Shown: positions 46,839 through 56,314 of the stretch, piece after piece | Layout: every line of letters starts with the position of its first letter | How positions within the stretch are numbered: the first letter of the stretch is position 1 | Origin: Mycolicibacterium thermoresistibile | GTDB lineage: Bacteria; Actinomycetota; Actinomycetes; Mycobacteriales; Mycobacteriaceae | Assembly: GCF_900187065.1 (NCBI RefSeq) | Contig: NZ_LT906483.1 | Location: forward strand, 124,001-188,000 | Reading direction: 5' to 3' | DNA: 64,000 nucleotides | Position numbers and translations under genes: made by a program | Notes under the pieces: model-generated | What the model was told of the DNA's origin: nothing | What the model saw: the letters and a program-made list of their open reading frames with translations, nothing else | Databases searched by the model: none

Positions 46839-46847
46839 TGCTACCTT
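46839..46847 (+). promoter_or_regulatory. extended -10 promoter of the giant repeat protein gene
   Basis: TGC-TACCTT (extended -10) lies 35 bp before the start. It is followed by CTGAGACCAAGCTGAGA, a motif shared with the promoters at 53403 and 60892. A GGGGAGGG ribosome site precedes ATG 46883. Confidence 0.55.
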
Positions 46848-46882
46848 CCCTGAGACCAAGCTGAGAATCCGGGGAGGGTCCG

Positions 46883-49800
46883 ATGTCGAAGCACCGCAGA
46901 CGGAGTCGCCGGTCGAAAAAGGTCGCGGCGCTGGGAGCGGCCACCGCAACCGCCACCGCGTTGACCGTCACGGTCACACCGGCCCCCGAACCGCGCGCAG
47001 CGGTGCGGACGATGGCCGACGGCGTCAATCCGGCGGCGCATCCGCTGCTGCTGATTCCCGAGGTGGAGCTCGTCGAGCTCACCCCCGAGGTCCTCGACAC
47101 GCTGAAGAACGCCGACCCGGAACAGCAGAAGCGGGCACTCAGCGCGCTCAACCCCGAACAGCTCGGTGCGGTGGTCGAGGCGCTCGGACCCGACGCCGCG
47201 GGCGTGGTGGGCAACCTGGCGATCTTTCCCGGCATCGACCTGATCGGCGGTCTCCTCGACCTCATCAAGGACCTGACCGGTCTGGATCTCTTCAACGAGC
47301 TGAAAGACCTGAATCCGCTCGAGCTGGCGGGTGTCCTGCTCTCGCTCGAACCGGGCGATCTGCTGTCCAAGTTGGGCTCCATGGAGGTGGCGCAGCGGTT
47401 CGAGGTGCTCAGCAACCTGAATCCCGCGCATCTGGCAGATTTGCTCCGCAATCTCAACCCCGGGGACCGGTCCACGCTGCTGGGCCAACTGCTGCCCGAG
47501 CAGGTGGGTCAGCTGCTGGCCACGGTCGCCCCGGCCGATCTCGCCAGCCTGATCGGCGGGCTGACGGAATCGCAACTCATCGAAGTGGTCAGGGAACTGG
47601 CGGACACCTCCCGCCTGGCTCCGCTGCTCGCGCAACTGACCGCCCTCGACCTGCTGGGCATGCTGAATCAGCTGACCGGACAGGACCTGATCGAAGTCGT
47701 GCAGGCGGCGCCGGCGGACACCTTGTCGGCGGTCCTCGCCGACCTCGACGCGGCCCTGCTGTTCCAGGTGCTCTCCGCGCTCGACCCCGTGCCGCTGGGG
47801 GATGTGTTGCGGCGGCTCGAAACCGCGCAGCTTGCTCAGGTGCTGGGCACTCTGGACAACGCGGGCGATCTGTTCGCCGTGCTCGCTGTCCTGGAGTCGG
47901 CGGATCTTGCGACACTGCTCAACCGGCTCGAGCCCGAGGATCTGACCGACCTGCTCAACAGCCTGGACTCCGTCCAGGTCGGGCAGCTGCTGTCCGGACT
48001 GTCCGCACCGGCGCTGGCCGGACTGCTGAGCACGTTGACACCGGAACAGCTGAACGCGACCGTCGGCGCGCTCGGCGACGGATTGCCCGCGCTGGTCGAA
48101 GCGCTGACCCTGGTGCAGCTGCGGCACCTGCTCACCACGCTCGACCCGGAACTGCTGCCGGACGTCCTGGCCCGCGTCGCACCCGTCGACCTCGCCGCGG
48201 TGCTGCCGAATCTCGACGCCCTGCAGCTGAACAGGGTGATCGGCGCGATCGACCAGGACTCCCTGCCCGGTCTGCTCAACCTGCTGAGCCAGGCACAACT
48301 CGTCGGGGTGCTGGCCGACGCCGACCTGGAATACGTTGCGCGGCTGGTCGGGGCGGCCCAGCCCGGCGCGCTGGCCGGTGCCCTGACCGGGCTGACCGAC
48401 ACCCGGTTGGCCGCTGTGCTCGCCGAGCTGATCGACACCGACCGGCTGTCGGATGTGCTCCTCCGGCTCGACGGCGACGGGCTCACCCAGCTGTTGACCA
48501 CGGTGGGGGAGGGACAACAGCTGGCGGCCGTCGTCGAGGCGGTGCGGCCCGCATCCCTCGCCGCCGTGCTGTTCGATCTCGACAGCCAGCACCTGAACCG
48601 GGTGCTGGCCGCCGCCGGTGCGACCCAACTGGTCGACCTTCTCGATCTGCTCACCCCGGCCCAGTTGCGGGATCTGCTCAGCACCGCCGAGATCGAGCAG
48701 CTGCAACGCCTCATCGACGCCGCCGACGACGGTGCGCTCGCCAACACGGTGGCCCTCCTCGACAGCGTGGCCCTTCTCCACGTGTTGGAGCGGCTCGACG
48801 ACCGCCGGCTCGACGCCGTGCTGCGCGGTCTGTCGACCACCGAACTGGCCGCCGTGCTCGCCACGGCCGAAGACGTGCAGCTGACCCGCGTCCTCGGGTT
48901 GGCCGGCCCGGCAGCGCTGGGCGCGGCGCTCGGACAGCTCGACAGCGACCGGCTGGCGTCGATCCTGAACGCGATCGGTGACAACGAACTGGCGGCGGCG
49001 CTCAACACGCTGACCGCCGAACAGCTGAAGACGTTGCTCGGCAACGTCTCGGAGGGCGACCTGGAGCGGGTGCTGGACGCCGTCAGCCCCGGTGGCCTGG
49101 CCGAGCTCATCGCGGGCTGGCCCATCGGTGACCTCCCCGGTCTGCTGCGGGGCCTGGACGACGCCGAACTGGTCGGGGCGCTGGCCGGCCTGACCGTCGA
49201 GGAGCTGGCCAGGGTTCTGGGGATCGGGGATGAGGCCGAACTCGCGCGCGTCGTCGCCTTGGCCCAGGTGGGCACCCTCGCGTCGGCGCTGGGCCTGCTG
49301 GACGAGCAGCAACTCAGCGGGGTGATCGCCGAACTCGCCGCCGGCGATGCGCTCGGCGACGTGCTGCGCAGCCTCAGTGTCGACGAGCTCACCGATCTGG
49401 TCACCCGTATCGAGGGCGGAACGCTGCAGACCGTGGTGAACGCCGTCGCCCCGAATGCGCTCGGCGCGGTCCTGGTCGAACTCGACGCGGGCGAACTACG
49501 GCAGGTGCTCGACGCGCTCGGCGACGCCGAACTGACCGCTGCGGTGAAGTCCCTCAGCACCGCCGAACTGGTCGGGCTGCTCGACGTTGTCGCATCCGAC
49601 CAACTCGGCACGGTGCTCGGGGTCGTCGAACCGGCCGCCCTGGCCGCCGCCCTCGCCGAACTCGACGGGCCGTTGCTGGGTGCCGTGCTCGGCGGGATCG
49701 ACGCCGAGGAGCTGCCGGCTGTCCTGGGCAATCTCACCACCGATGCGTTGGCCGGTGTGCTCACCGCCGTCGACTCGCAGCTGCTCCCGACGGTGCTCGA

Positions 49801-52800
49801 CGCGGTCGCCCCCGAAGCGCTCGCCGGCGTCCTGGGCAGCCTGTCCGCCGACGAGCTCACCCGGGTGCTCGACAATCTCGACGACCTCGAACTCGGCCGG
49901 GTGCTCGACGAACTCACCCGCACCGAGCTGACCCAGCTGCTGCAGACCGCCGAGGGGGACGTGCTGACGCGGCTGGTCACCACGGCCGCGCTCGACGACC
50001 TCGCGTTCGCCCTGGTCGGCCTGGATCCCCAGCAGCGGGTGGCGGTGGTGTCCGAACTCATCGGCACCGGACGTCTGATCGACGTGCTGGGTGTCCTCAG
50101 CGCGGCCGAGTTGACCGACGTGTTGACCAAGTTGCCGGACGGCGAACTGGAGTCGCTGCTGAGCGGACTGACCGGCACCGAGCTGCTCGGGGTGTTGGGG
50201 CAGCTCAACCCGGCGCAGCTGGCCGATGTGCTCGACAACCTCGACCGCGGTGTCGTCGCCGAGCTGCTCGCCACCCTGCAGCCGGGCGACCTGGCCGGGC
50301 TGCTGCCCGATCTGGTGCCCGACGTCCTGGACGCGGTGGTGGAGCAACTGCAGCTCACCGGCCAGCTGGGCGCGGTGCTCGGCGAACTGCCCATCACCGA
50401 TCTGCAGTACGTGCTGAGCCTGGTGGACGAGGATCTGCTGGCCGGGGTCGTCGAGGTGATCGATCCGGCTGTCCTGGCCGGCACGCTGCTCGGCCTGGAC
50501 GAGGGGCTGGTCGCCCAGATCTTCGCCACACTCGACAACGCCGACATCGCCGCGGTGCTGGCCGCACTCGATCCCGCGGATCGACTGGAGATCATCACCG
50601 GCCTGACGGGATCGATCCTCGAGGGGCTGACCGGTGACGAGCTGGCCGCGGTGCTCGCCGGCCTGGACGCGGACCAACTCGAAACCCTGTTGGGCCTCAT
50701 CGATCTCGACCTGATCCCCGATCTGATCATCGGGCTTCCGCTCGATGAACTGATCGACCTGCTGCCGTTGTTGGATGCGGTTCAGCTGGCCGAGGTGCTC
50801 GGACAGCTGAAGCTCGACGAGCTGGTGCAGGTGCTCGGCGCGCTGGATCCGCTGGACCTGGTCGCTGTGCTGACCCGACTCGACCTCGAGGATCTGACCG
50901 ATCTGCTGGCCACGCTGGGCGCCGACACGTTGACCGACCTGCTCGGCGGGCTCGGCGCCGACGCCCTGGCGGACCTGTTGAGCGGGCTCGACCCGTCTGC
51001 ACTGGTGGATCTGCTCGGTGCGCTCGATCCGCGCGACCTCACCGATCTGCTGGGCATCCTCGATCCGGGCATCCTCACCGACCTGCTGGACGGGCTGGAT
51101 CTGTCGGTGATCACCGAGGTGATCGACCTGCTCAACCTGGCCGGGCTGGTCGAGTTGCTCGACAATGTGGGGTTGACCGATCTGCTGGATCTGATCGGTG
51201 GGGATCTCGGCGATCTGCTCGACGATCTGCTCGGCCTGCTGCCCGGTCTGACCGATGAACTGGGCGTCAACCTCATCACCACCGGGCCGCCGTTCAGTCT
51301 GCTGAGGCTCGTGGGCGTGGACGTCGGCTGGGTGCCGGCGTTCCCGAGCCAGATCGCCGACGCGATCAACGGCACCGATTACCTTTCGGTGCTCGGGCTG
51401 GCCAATGTGCGGATACCGATCGTCGTCGGGTTCGGGCTGGGCGCGTTCGCCGCCGGCCTGGCCTACGGGTCGGTGGTGAACGCCCTGCCGTCGCAGCCGG
51501 GCGGCCTGCAGGATTCCAATCCACTGGCTTCCAGCGTCACGCTGCTGCCGATGATCCTGCTGCGCAACCCGGGCCGCGCCAACGGCGGTCTGTTCGCCCG
51601 GCTGGATCCGCTCGCGCAGCTGTTCGGGTTCTCCACCCGCACACCGGATTTCGAACTGGAGAACTCCGACGGTCTGCTGACCGGTGCGACGCTGCTGCCG
51701 ATCAAGATCGACGCGGCGGTGGAGTACGACATCCTGTCGGACTTCCCGGCCTGGCCGAATCCGTTCTCGTTGCTCAACTCGCTGATGGGCATGCTGTTCC
51801 CGACCTACATGCTGCGGGGACTGGACCTGGGCGCGTTGCTGCCGCAGCTGGGGGTGACCCTCGAAGAGCTGCTGGACGACCCGGCGGCGATCAACCGCTA
51901 CACGACGATGCCGGCGAACACGTTGCCGCTGCTGGAGCCGCTCTATCTGTTCACCGACGTGCTCAGCATCGTGTTGGGCCGGCCGATCGCCAACCCGCTG
52001 GCCAATGCGCTCGCGCCGGCGCTGAGCATCCTGGTCAACCTCGGCTACACCGATGTGGACCCGGAGGACGGTTACGACCGCTTGCTCGATCAGGCCGGGG
52101 TGCCGACGGGTTTCTTCACCCTGCCCAACCTCACCCTCGAACAGTGGCTGCGGGTGCCGTTAGACGTGTTCAACGCCCTGGTCGCCGGGTTCTACAAGGA
52201 GTTCTTCAGCGGTAACCCGACACCGGCCACCCCGAACGCGATCGAGGGTCTGCTCGGTGTGCTCGACCTGGTGGACGATCTGCCCGGCCTCGGCGATCTG
52301 CCCATCGGCAACGTGTTCGCAACGGAGGACGGTGGGGTGCAGACGCTCGGTGACATCGCGGAATCCCTGGTCAGCGGCGAGGACGCGGATCTGAGCGGCG
52401 AGTTGCCCGATCTCGGCCTGCCCGATGTCGCCGGGAAGCTGCCCGAGCTCGATGAGGCGCAGCTGCTGAGCCTCGACGATCCCGGCGTCGAGAGCACACT
52501 CGACCGCGAGCTCACCCTGACCGCGGAGGCGCCCGACGGCGACCCCGGCGGCGACTCGGCTCCGGCTTCCGGTGAGGAGGGTGTCGTCGAGGGCTCCGAC
52601 GGTCTGGACCTCACCGACGGCGGCCTCGACACCGTCGAGACCGACATCGACGATGCCGCTGCGGGTGACGACGACGCTTCCGACACCGACGGGGAGCTCG
52701 AATCCCTTGAGCTGGTGGATATCTCACCCGGGCCCGATACCGGCGGAGCGGCGATCGGCAACGGCCGCCACACCCGGGGTGTCAATCGCAACCAGGCCAA

Positions 52801-52981
52801 CGACGCGACCCGCCAGGCCGCGGAGGCGATCGCGGAAACCCGCGACGCGCTGCGGCAGCGCAGTGGCACCGATGACGAGACCGGTCCGGCCGGTACCGGG
52901 GCGGACGCGCCCTCGTCGCTCGCCGGTGCCGCCGCAACCGGGACATCCGCCAATGCCGGTGCCGGAGCGGAGACGGAATAG
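46883..52981 (+). CDS. giant exported 12-residue-repeat solenoid with PE-PPE-like domain
   Basis: 2032 residues. A basic n-region and Ala/Thr-rich hydrophobic stretch (SRRSKKVAALGAATATA) look like a Sec signal. From about residue 50 to 1450 the chain is a long run of 12-residue repeats of the form LxxxxLxxVLxx, for example LEPEDLTDLLNS and LDSVQVGQLLSG, on the order of 110 copies, with a few inserts. From about 1458 follows a domain like PE-PPE hydrolases: NLITTGPPF, VVGFGLGAFAAG (about 1514-1525), LLRNPGRANGGLFAR, VEYDILSDFPAW, NTLPLLEPL. The GxSxG Ser is Gly. The last 250 residues are acidic and disordered. I do not recognise an orthologue; the function is unknown, probably an envelope structural or binding role. 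Confidence 0.85.
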   Translation: MSKHRRRSRRSKKVAALGAATATATALTVTVTPAPEPRAAVRTMADGVNPAAHPLLLIPEVELVELTPEVLDTLKNADPEQQKRALSALNPEQLGAVVEALGPDAAGVVGNLAIFPGIDLIGGLLDLIKDLTGLDLFNELKDLNPLELAGVLLSLEPGDLLSKLGSMEVAQRFEVLSNLNPAHLADLLRNLNPGDRSTLLGQLLPEQVGQLLATVAPADLASLIGGLTESQLIEVVRELADTSRLAPLLAQLTALDLLGMLNQLTGQDLIEVVQAAPADTLSAVLADLDAALLFQVLSALDPVPLGDVLRRLETAQLAQVLGTLDNAGDLFAVLAVLESADLATLLNRLEPEDLTDLLNSLDSVQVGQLLSGLSAPALAGLLSTLTPEQLNATVGALGDGLPALVEALTLVQLRHLLTTLDPELLPDVLARVAPVDLAAVLPNLDALQLNRVIGAIDQDSLPGLLNLLSQAQLVGVLADADLEYVARLVGAAQPGALAGALTGLTDTRLAAVLAELIDTDRLSDVLLRLDGDGLTQLLTTVGEGQQLAAVVEAVRPASLAAVLFDLDSQHLNRVLAAAGATQLVDLLDLLTPAQLRDLLSTAEIEQLQRLIDAADDGALANTVALLDSVALLHVLERLDDRRLDAVLRGLSTTELAAVLATAEDVQLTRVLGLAGPAALGAALGQLDSDRLASILNAIGDNELAAALNTLTAEQLKTLLGNVSEGDLERVLDAVSPGGLAELIAGWPIGDLPGLLRGLDDAELVGALAGLTVEELARVLGIGDEAELARVVALAQVGTLASALGLLDEQQLSGVIAELAAGDALGDVLRSLSVDELTDLVTRIEGGTLQTVVNAVAPNALGAVLVELDAGELRQVLDALGDAELTAAVKSLSTAELVGLLDVVASDQLGTVLGVVEPAALAAALAELDGPLLGAVLGGIDAEELPAVLGNLTTDALAGVLTAVDSQLLPTVLDAVAPEALAGVLGSLSADELTRVLDNLDDLELGRVLDELTRTELTQLLQTAEGDVLTRLVTTAALDDLAFALVGLDPQQRVAVVSELIGTGRLIDVLGVLSAAELTDVLTKLPDGELESLLSGLTGTELLGVLGQLNPAQLADVLDNLDRGVVAELLATLQPGDLAGLLPDLVPDVLDAVVEQLQLTGQLGAVLGELPITDLQYVLSLVDEDLLAGVVEVIDPAVLAGTLLGLDEGLVAQIFATLDNADIAAVLAALDPADRLEIITGLTGSILEGLTGDELAAVLAGLDADQLETLLGLIDLDLIPDLIIGLPLDELIDLLPLLDAVQLAEVLGQLKLDELVQVLGALDPLDLVAVLTRLDLEDLTDLLATLGADTLTDLLGGLGADALADLLSGLDPSALVDLLGALDPRDLTDLLGILDPGILTDLLDGLDLSVITEVIDLLNLAGLVELLDNVGLTDLLDLIGGDLGDLLDDLLGLLPGLTDELGVNLITTGPPFSLLRLVGVDVGWVPAFPSQIADAINGTDYLSVLGLANVRIPIVVGFGLGAFAAGLAYGSVVNALPSQPGGLQDSNPLASSVTLLPMILLRNPGRANGGLFARLDPLAQLFGFSTRTPDFELENSDGLLTGATLLPIKIDAAVEYDILSDFPAWPNPFSLLNSLMGMLFPTYMLRGLDLGALLPQLGVTLEELLDDPAAINRYTTMPANTLPLLEPLYLFTDVLSIVLGRPIANPLANALAPALSILVNLGYTDVDPEDGYDRLLDQAGVPTGFFTLPNLTLEQWLRVPLDVFNALVAGFYKEFFSGNPTPATPNAIEGLLGVLDLVDDLPGLGDLPIGNVFATEDGGVQTLGDIAESLVSGEDADLSGELPDLGLPDVAGKLPELDEAQLLSLDDPGVESTLDRELTLTAEAPDGDPGGDSAPASGEEGVVEGSDGLDLTDGGLDTVETDIDDAAAGDDDASDTDGELESLELVDISPGPDTGGAAIGNGRHTRGVNRNQANDATRQAAEAIAETRDALRQRSGTDDETGPAGTGADAPSSLAGAAATGTSANAGAGAETE
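46990..51260 (+). repeat. about 4.2 kb of degenerate 36-bp coding repeats
   Basis: The DNA encoding residues about 50-1450 of the giant protein is a series of diverged 36-bp units (12 codons). Protein pattern L-x4-L-x2-[VL]-L-x2; the first unit positions often read LDP or LTP. Units are too diverged at DNA level to recombine easily, which suggests an old expansion held by selection on the protein. Confidence 0.75.
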
Positions 52982-53205
52982 ATCGCCGTCTTCCACATCG
53001 GGAAACTGGAAAGCGCAGCTAGCTAACAATATGGGCCGGGCACGGCATTCGGCAAAGTTCTGACCGCGCAGCATAACCGCGTTTACGAACATCCGAAGGA
53101 TATTCGCGGAATTTCACCCGGTCGACATTGCGTGCACCGGTTCGGCGCCGGGAGTCTCGAAGCCCTCGTCACGGACTCGGCGTGCCACATGACGTCGAAA
53201 GACTC

Positions 53206-53309
53206 CTGCTGAGCAGGCGCTTAGCGTCGGGTCGCCGAGTCGTGTGCCTCGTGCGGCTGGAGATTTCCTACGGTTCCGTAACCCTCCCGTTCCGGTGTGG
53301 CGGGAGGGT
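53206..53309. other. hairpin-rich intergenic segment
   Basis: Within the 472-bp gap between the giant gene and its paralogue are three inverted repeats in a row: CCTGC-tga-GCAGG (53206-53218), TACGG-tt-CCGTA (53269-53280) and ACCCTCCCG-N11-CGGGAGGGT (53281-53309). The last may terminate transcription of the giant gene; the set may be a structured RNA. No ORF of note is present. Confidence 0.4.
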
Positions 53310-53402
53310 GTGCGCATAACGCGCGCCCATGTGCTTGCAGAGGCAAAAAATTGACGACGGCGTAGGGGTTCTTTGAGGGCGCTATTCCGCAAACAACGGC
53401 GA

Positions 53403-53411
53403 TGCTAGTCT
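53403..53411 (+). promoter_or_regulatory. extended -10 promoter of the 837-aa paralogue gene
   Basis: TGC-TAGTCT lies 42 bp before ATG 53454, followed by CTGAGAACAAGCTGAGA and an AAAGGAG ribosome site. The -10 and CTGAGA...GCTGAGA leader match those of the giant gene. Confidence 0.55.
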
Positions 53412-53453
53412 CCGGCTGAGAACAAGCTGAGAGCTGTCAAAGGAGACGGTCAG

Positions 53454-55967
53454 ATGGCGAAGCACACGAAGACCACGCGCCGCTCGAAGAAGTTGGCGAC
53501 CCTCGGTGTCGCCACCGCCACCGCGACCGCGACCGCCCTGACCGTCGGCGCCGCCCCGCCCGAGGTCGAGACGTCGGCGCTCCGCAACGCCGACGTCGAC
53601 CTGCTGGCCGGCATCCAGTTCTATCCCGAACCCGAGCACATCCCCGACCTGACCTTCGGGCTGGGAGCGGTCGGTTACGGCCTCTCGCAGGATTTCGCCG
53701 AGATGGCGATCCGCGGCCTCGTCGACAACATCAGCTTCGCCGCGCTGGCCGAAGCGCTCGGCCTCGATCTGCAGAGCCAGCTCGAGAACGTTCTGAACAA
53801 TGCGCTCGCCATGCTGCTGGGGCCGGTGTTCGGCACGCTCGGCCAGATTCCGCTCGATCTCGACCTCGTGGGCTTGGTGGGAGGCCTGCTCGATCAGAAG
53901 ATCACTGCGGAACTCGCGGACACGCTCCGCCCTGTTCTTGAAGGGCTGGAGGACCTGCCGTTTCTCGGGTCGATCCTGGGCGACATTCTCGGTCCGATCC
54001 TCGGCGGAAACGGAAACAATGGCCTGGTGGACATGGTGCTCGGCGAGCTCCTGGGCGACATCATCGGCGGAATCCTCCCCGGCGCGGAGCTTGACCTCGA
54101 CTCGCTCGGCGGACTTCTCGGCCTCCTCGGCCTGGACCTCAGTCAGCCGCTCAACCTGTCCAATCTCAACCTCGGTCTGAACCTCGTCACCACCGGTCCA
54201 CTCTTCACGGCGCTCAAACTGTTCGGAGCCGACTTGGGTTGGGAGCCTGCGCTTCCCAACGCGGTGGCGCGGGAGATCAACGAAACCGAATACCTCAACG
54301 TCGGTCTCCTCAGCCTGCTCAACACCCTCGGGCTGGAAGATCTCAGTGCCGCGCTCGGCGACCTGCCGATCGTCGGAGATCTGCCCGACCTGATCGCGCT
54401 CCGCGTACCGATCGTGATCGGTGTCGGCCTGGGCGCTTTCGCGGCCGGCGCTGCGTACAACCAGGTCGTCGCGGATCTCGCCAATCAGCCGGGCGGGGTG
54501 AACGGCGCGGAATCGCTCTTGGGTAGCTACACCATCCTGCCGATGATCTTGTTGCGTAACCCCGGACGGGCGAACGGTGGACTGTTCGCCCGGATGTACC
54601 CCCTGGCCGGGCTCTTCGGGATTGACACCGTGACACCGGAGACGAGTGCCCAGAGCAGCGGTGGCACGGTGCCCGTGCTGGGTACCGGGCTGACCGTCGG
54701 CGGCGCGAATCTGATTCCCGTCAAGATCGACGCCACCGCGGAATACGACTTCCTGTCGGACTTCGCAGCCTGGCCCAACCCGTTCAGCATGGCGAACAAC
54801 GTTGCGGCCCTGCTGTTCCCGACATATCTGCTGCGCGGTCTCAGCGCTCTGGACCTGGTGGATTCGTTGGGTGAGCAGCTGACGCCGCAGCTGGCTCAGA
54901 TTCTGGACAATGTCCTCCAATTGGACGAGGCCCTCGCCATCAACCTCTACCTGACCCTCCCGATGAATACGTTGCCGCTGCTGGAACCGCTTTATCTGGC
55001 AACGGATTTCATCAACCTGTTCACCCCGGGTTTCGATGTCAACAATCCGATCGCGACAGCGCTGAACCCGGTGCTCACCAGCTTGGTGAATCTCGGCTAC
55101 ACCGACGTGTACTGGGACGACGCCAAGGGCCAGTACGACCGGACGCTTCTCGAAGCCGATATCCCCACCGGTTTCGGCACCCTTCCGGCCGACGTCAACT
55201 GGCTCGAGGTGCCGGGCAACCTGTTCGCCTCGCTGATGCGCGGTGTCCAGGACGCCTTCGAAGAGGGTCTGATCGGCCCCGAGGGTTCCAACGTGCTGCG
55301 CACCCTGCTCGGCCTCATCGGCCTCGACCTCGGCGGGCTCGGCGCCGGCGCCGCCGGCCTGAGTATGGATGGTCTGCCCGAATTGCTCAGGGACGCCGTC
55401 GAAGACGCTGTCGGCGGGCTGGGCGAGCTCGGAGGGGTCTCGCCGCTGTCGTCGTCGCAGCCCGAGGCGGCGGCGGTGCCCGACCTCGGGGCCGACACCC
55501 TCACCCTCAAGACCGGCCAGCGCGCGGCCGCGCTGAACGAGTCCGATGGTGCGGGGCTGAAGGAGAACTCCGAACAGCCGCAGGACGCCGCCGGTGAGAA
55601 GACCGTCATCGACACCTCGACCGGCGACGAATCCCCGCAGCCGACTCCGGACGCACCACGCGAGGACGCGATCAAGCCACCGTCCAGCAAGCTGCGCACC
55701 GGCAGCAACGGTCGGGGTGAGGTCCGGACGGGTCTCGGCGCCCCGGGCAAGCACCTGCAGCAGAGCACCGAACGGCTCGGCCAGCGGCTGCAGGACCGCG
55801 CCGACAAGATCAACGACGGTCTTCGGAACGCGGGCGCCGGCCTTCGCAACGGCTTGACCGCCGGGCCGTCGAGCAAGTCCCAACCCAAGTCCCAGCCCAA
55901 GACGGCGGCCAAGGTCGGTGCGGGCGTCGGCGCCACGTCGGACTCCGAGTCAGGCGGGGACGAGTAG
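53454..55967 (+). CDS. exported PE-PPE-like protein, paralogue 2
   Basis: 837 residues. The N-terminus (RRSKKLATLGVATATATATA) is closely similar to that of the giant protein, a likely Sec signal. Residues about 60-240 are Leu/Gly rich without the strict 12-residue period. The PE-PPE-like domain starts at about 240: NLVTTGPLF, DLGWEPALPNAVAREIN, VIGVGLGAFAAGAAY (about 321-335), LLRNPGRANGGLFAR, AEYDFLSDFAAWPNP, NTLPLLEPLYL. The nucleophile Ser is Gly, as in the giant protein, whose domain is its closest relative here. The tail (from about 650) is charged and disordered, ending in Lys/Gln-rich repeats (KSQPKSQPK). Function unknown; not an active hydrolase by this motif. Confidence 0.85.
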   Translation: MAKHTKTTRRSKKLATLGVATATATATALTVGAAPPEVETSALRNADVDLLAGIQFYPEPEHIPDLTFGLGAVGYGLSQDFAEMAIRGLVDNISFAALAEALGLDLQSQLENVLNNALAMLLGPVFGTLGQIPLDLDLVGLVGGLLDQKITAELADTLRPVLEGLEDLPFLGSILGDILGPILGGNGNNGLVDMVLGELLGDIIGGILPGAELDLDSLGGLLGLLGLDLSQPLNLSNLNLGLNLVTTGPLFTALKLFGADLGWEPALPNAVAREINETEYLNVGLLSLLNTLGLEDLSAALGDLPIVGDLPDLIALRVPIVIGVGLGAFAAGAAYNQVVADLANQPGGVNGAESLLGSYTILPMILLRNPGRANGGLFARMYPLAGLFGIDTVTPETSAQSSGGTVPVLGTGLTVGGANLIPVKIDATAEYDFLSDFAAWPNPFSMANNVAALLFPTYLLRGLSALDLVDSLGEQLTPQLAQILDNVLQLDEALAINLYLTLPMNTLPLLEPLYLATDFINLFTPGFDVNNPIATALNPVLTSLVNLGYTDVYWDDAKGQYDRTLLEADIPTGFGTLPADVNWLEVPGNLFASLMRGVQDAFEEGLIGPEGSNVLRTLLGLIGLDLGGLGAGAAGLSMDGLPELLRDAVEDAVGGLGELGGVSPLSSSQPEAAAVPDLGADTLTLKTGQRAAALNESDGAGLKENSEQPQDAAGEKTVIDTSTGDESPQPTPDAPREDAIKPPSSKLRTGSNGRGEVRTGLGAPGKHLQQSTERLGQRLQDRADKINDGLRNAGAGLRNGLTAGPSSKSQPKSQPKTAAKVGAGVGATSDSESGGDE

Positions 55968-55978
55968 TGCCCGTCCTG

Positions 55979-56019
55979 CGAGCGGGCCGTTCCATCCGGG
56001 AGATGGGGCGGCCCGCTTG
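55979..56019 (+). terminator. terminator after the 837-aa gene
   Basis: AGCGGGCCG (55981-55989) pairs with CGGCCCGCT (56009-56017); an inner CCATC-cggga-GATGG (55992-56006) extends it to a long hairpin. It begins 12 bp after the stop and fits an intrinsic terminator. Confidence 0.7.
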
Positions 56020-56023
56020 TGGT

Positions 56024-56148
56024 TTGACGGGCGTCAATAGTTTGCGAAATCTGCACATCGGTGCAGCAATCGGGGCTTGCTGACTCCTGACATCTTTGTC
56101 ATGCAGAACAGTCGTCTTCGGGACGGTGCTGGCTGCCGTCCCGGTTTT
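56024..56148 (+). ncRNA. candidate structured RNA between paralogues 2 and 3
   Basis: Four consecutive perfect inverted repeats: TTGAC-gggc-GTCAA (56024-56037), CTGCAC-atcg-GTGCAG (56051-56066), TGACA-tctt-TGTCA (56088-56101) and CGGGACGG-N9-CCGTCCCG (56119-56143), the last followed by GTTTT like a terminator. No coding frame explains this. Could be a small RNA or a set of protein sites; no known family is recognised. Confidence 0.3.
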
Positions 56149-56261
56149 CGCAGCTACGTCCGGTTTTGATGTCTGTGCCTGACAGATTTCGGCTTCTGAC
56201 GAGACCGGGAGATGCTGCTGAACGCAAGCTTCAGGATGGCTGTGAAGATGCTTAACGAGTT

Positions 56262-56270
56262 TGCTAAAGT
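56262..56270 (+). promoter_or_regulatory. extended -10 promoter of the 687-aa paralogue gene
   Basis: TGC-TAAAGT ends 44 bp before ATG 56315. It shares the TGCTANNNT box with the three related genes but lacks the CTGAGA leader motif. A GAAAGG ribosome site lies 6 nt before the start. Confidence 0.5.
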
Positions 56271-56314
56271 TTCGCCGTCGTGAATGGGTTCGAGTAGCTC
56301 ACGAAAGGTCGTCG

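Noticed and set aside
46841..50730. Very long open frames on the minus strand opposite the giant gene (823 and 964 codons)
   Set aside because: They mirror the plus-strand repeat and high GC, are low-complexity (Gln/Arg/Gly or Ser rich), lack ribosome sites and overlap each other; the plus-strand frame has signal peptide and domain.
46990..51260. Repeat array considered as CRISPR
   Set aside because: Units are diverged, contiguous, 36 bp without unique spacers, and lie inside an open coding frame.
46883..52981. Giant protein considered as PE_PGRS or classic LRR protein
   Set aside because: No PE head and no GGA/GGX repeats; the 12-residue helical pattern differs from the 20-29-residue LxxLxLxxN of LRRs.
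53382..55883. Long minus-strand open frame opposite paralogue 2
   Set aside because: Biased composition, no recognisable domain, and it runs through the promoter of the real gene.
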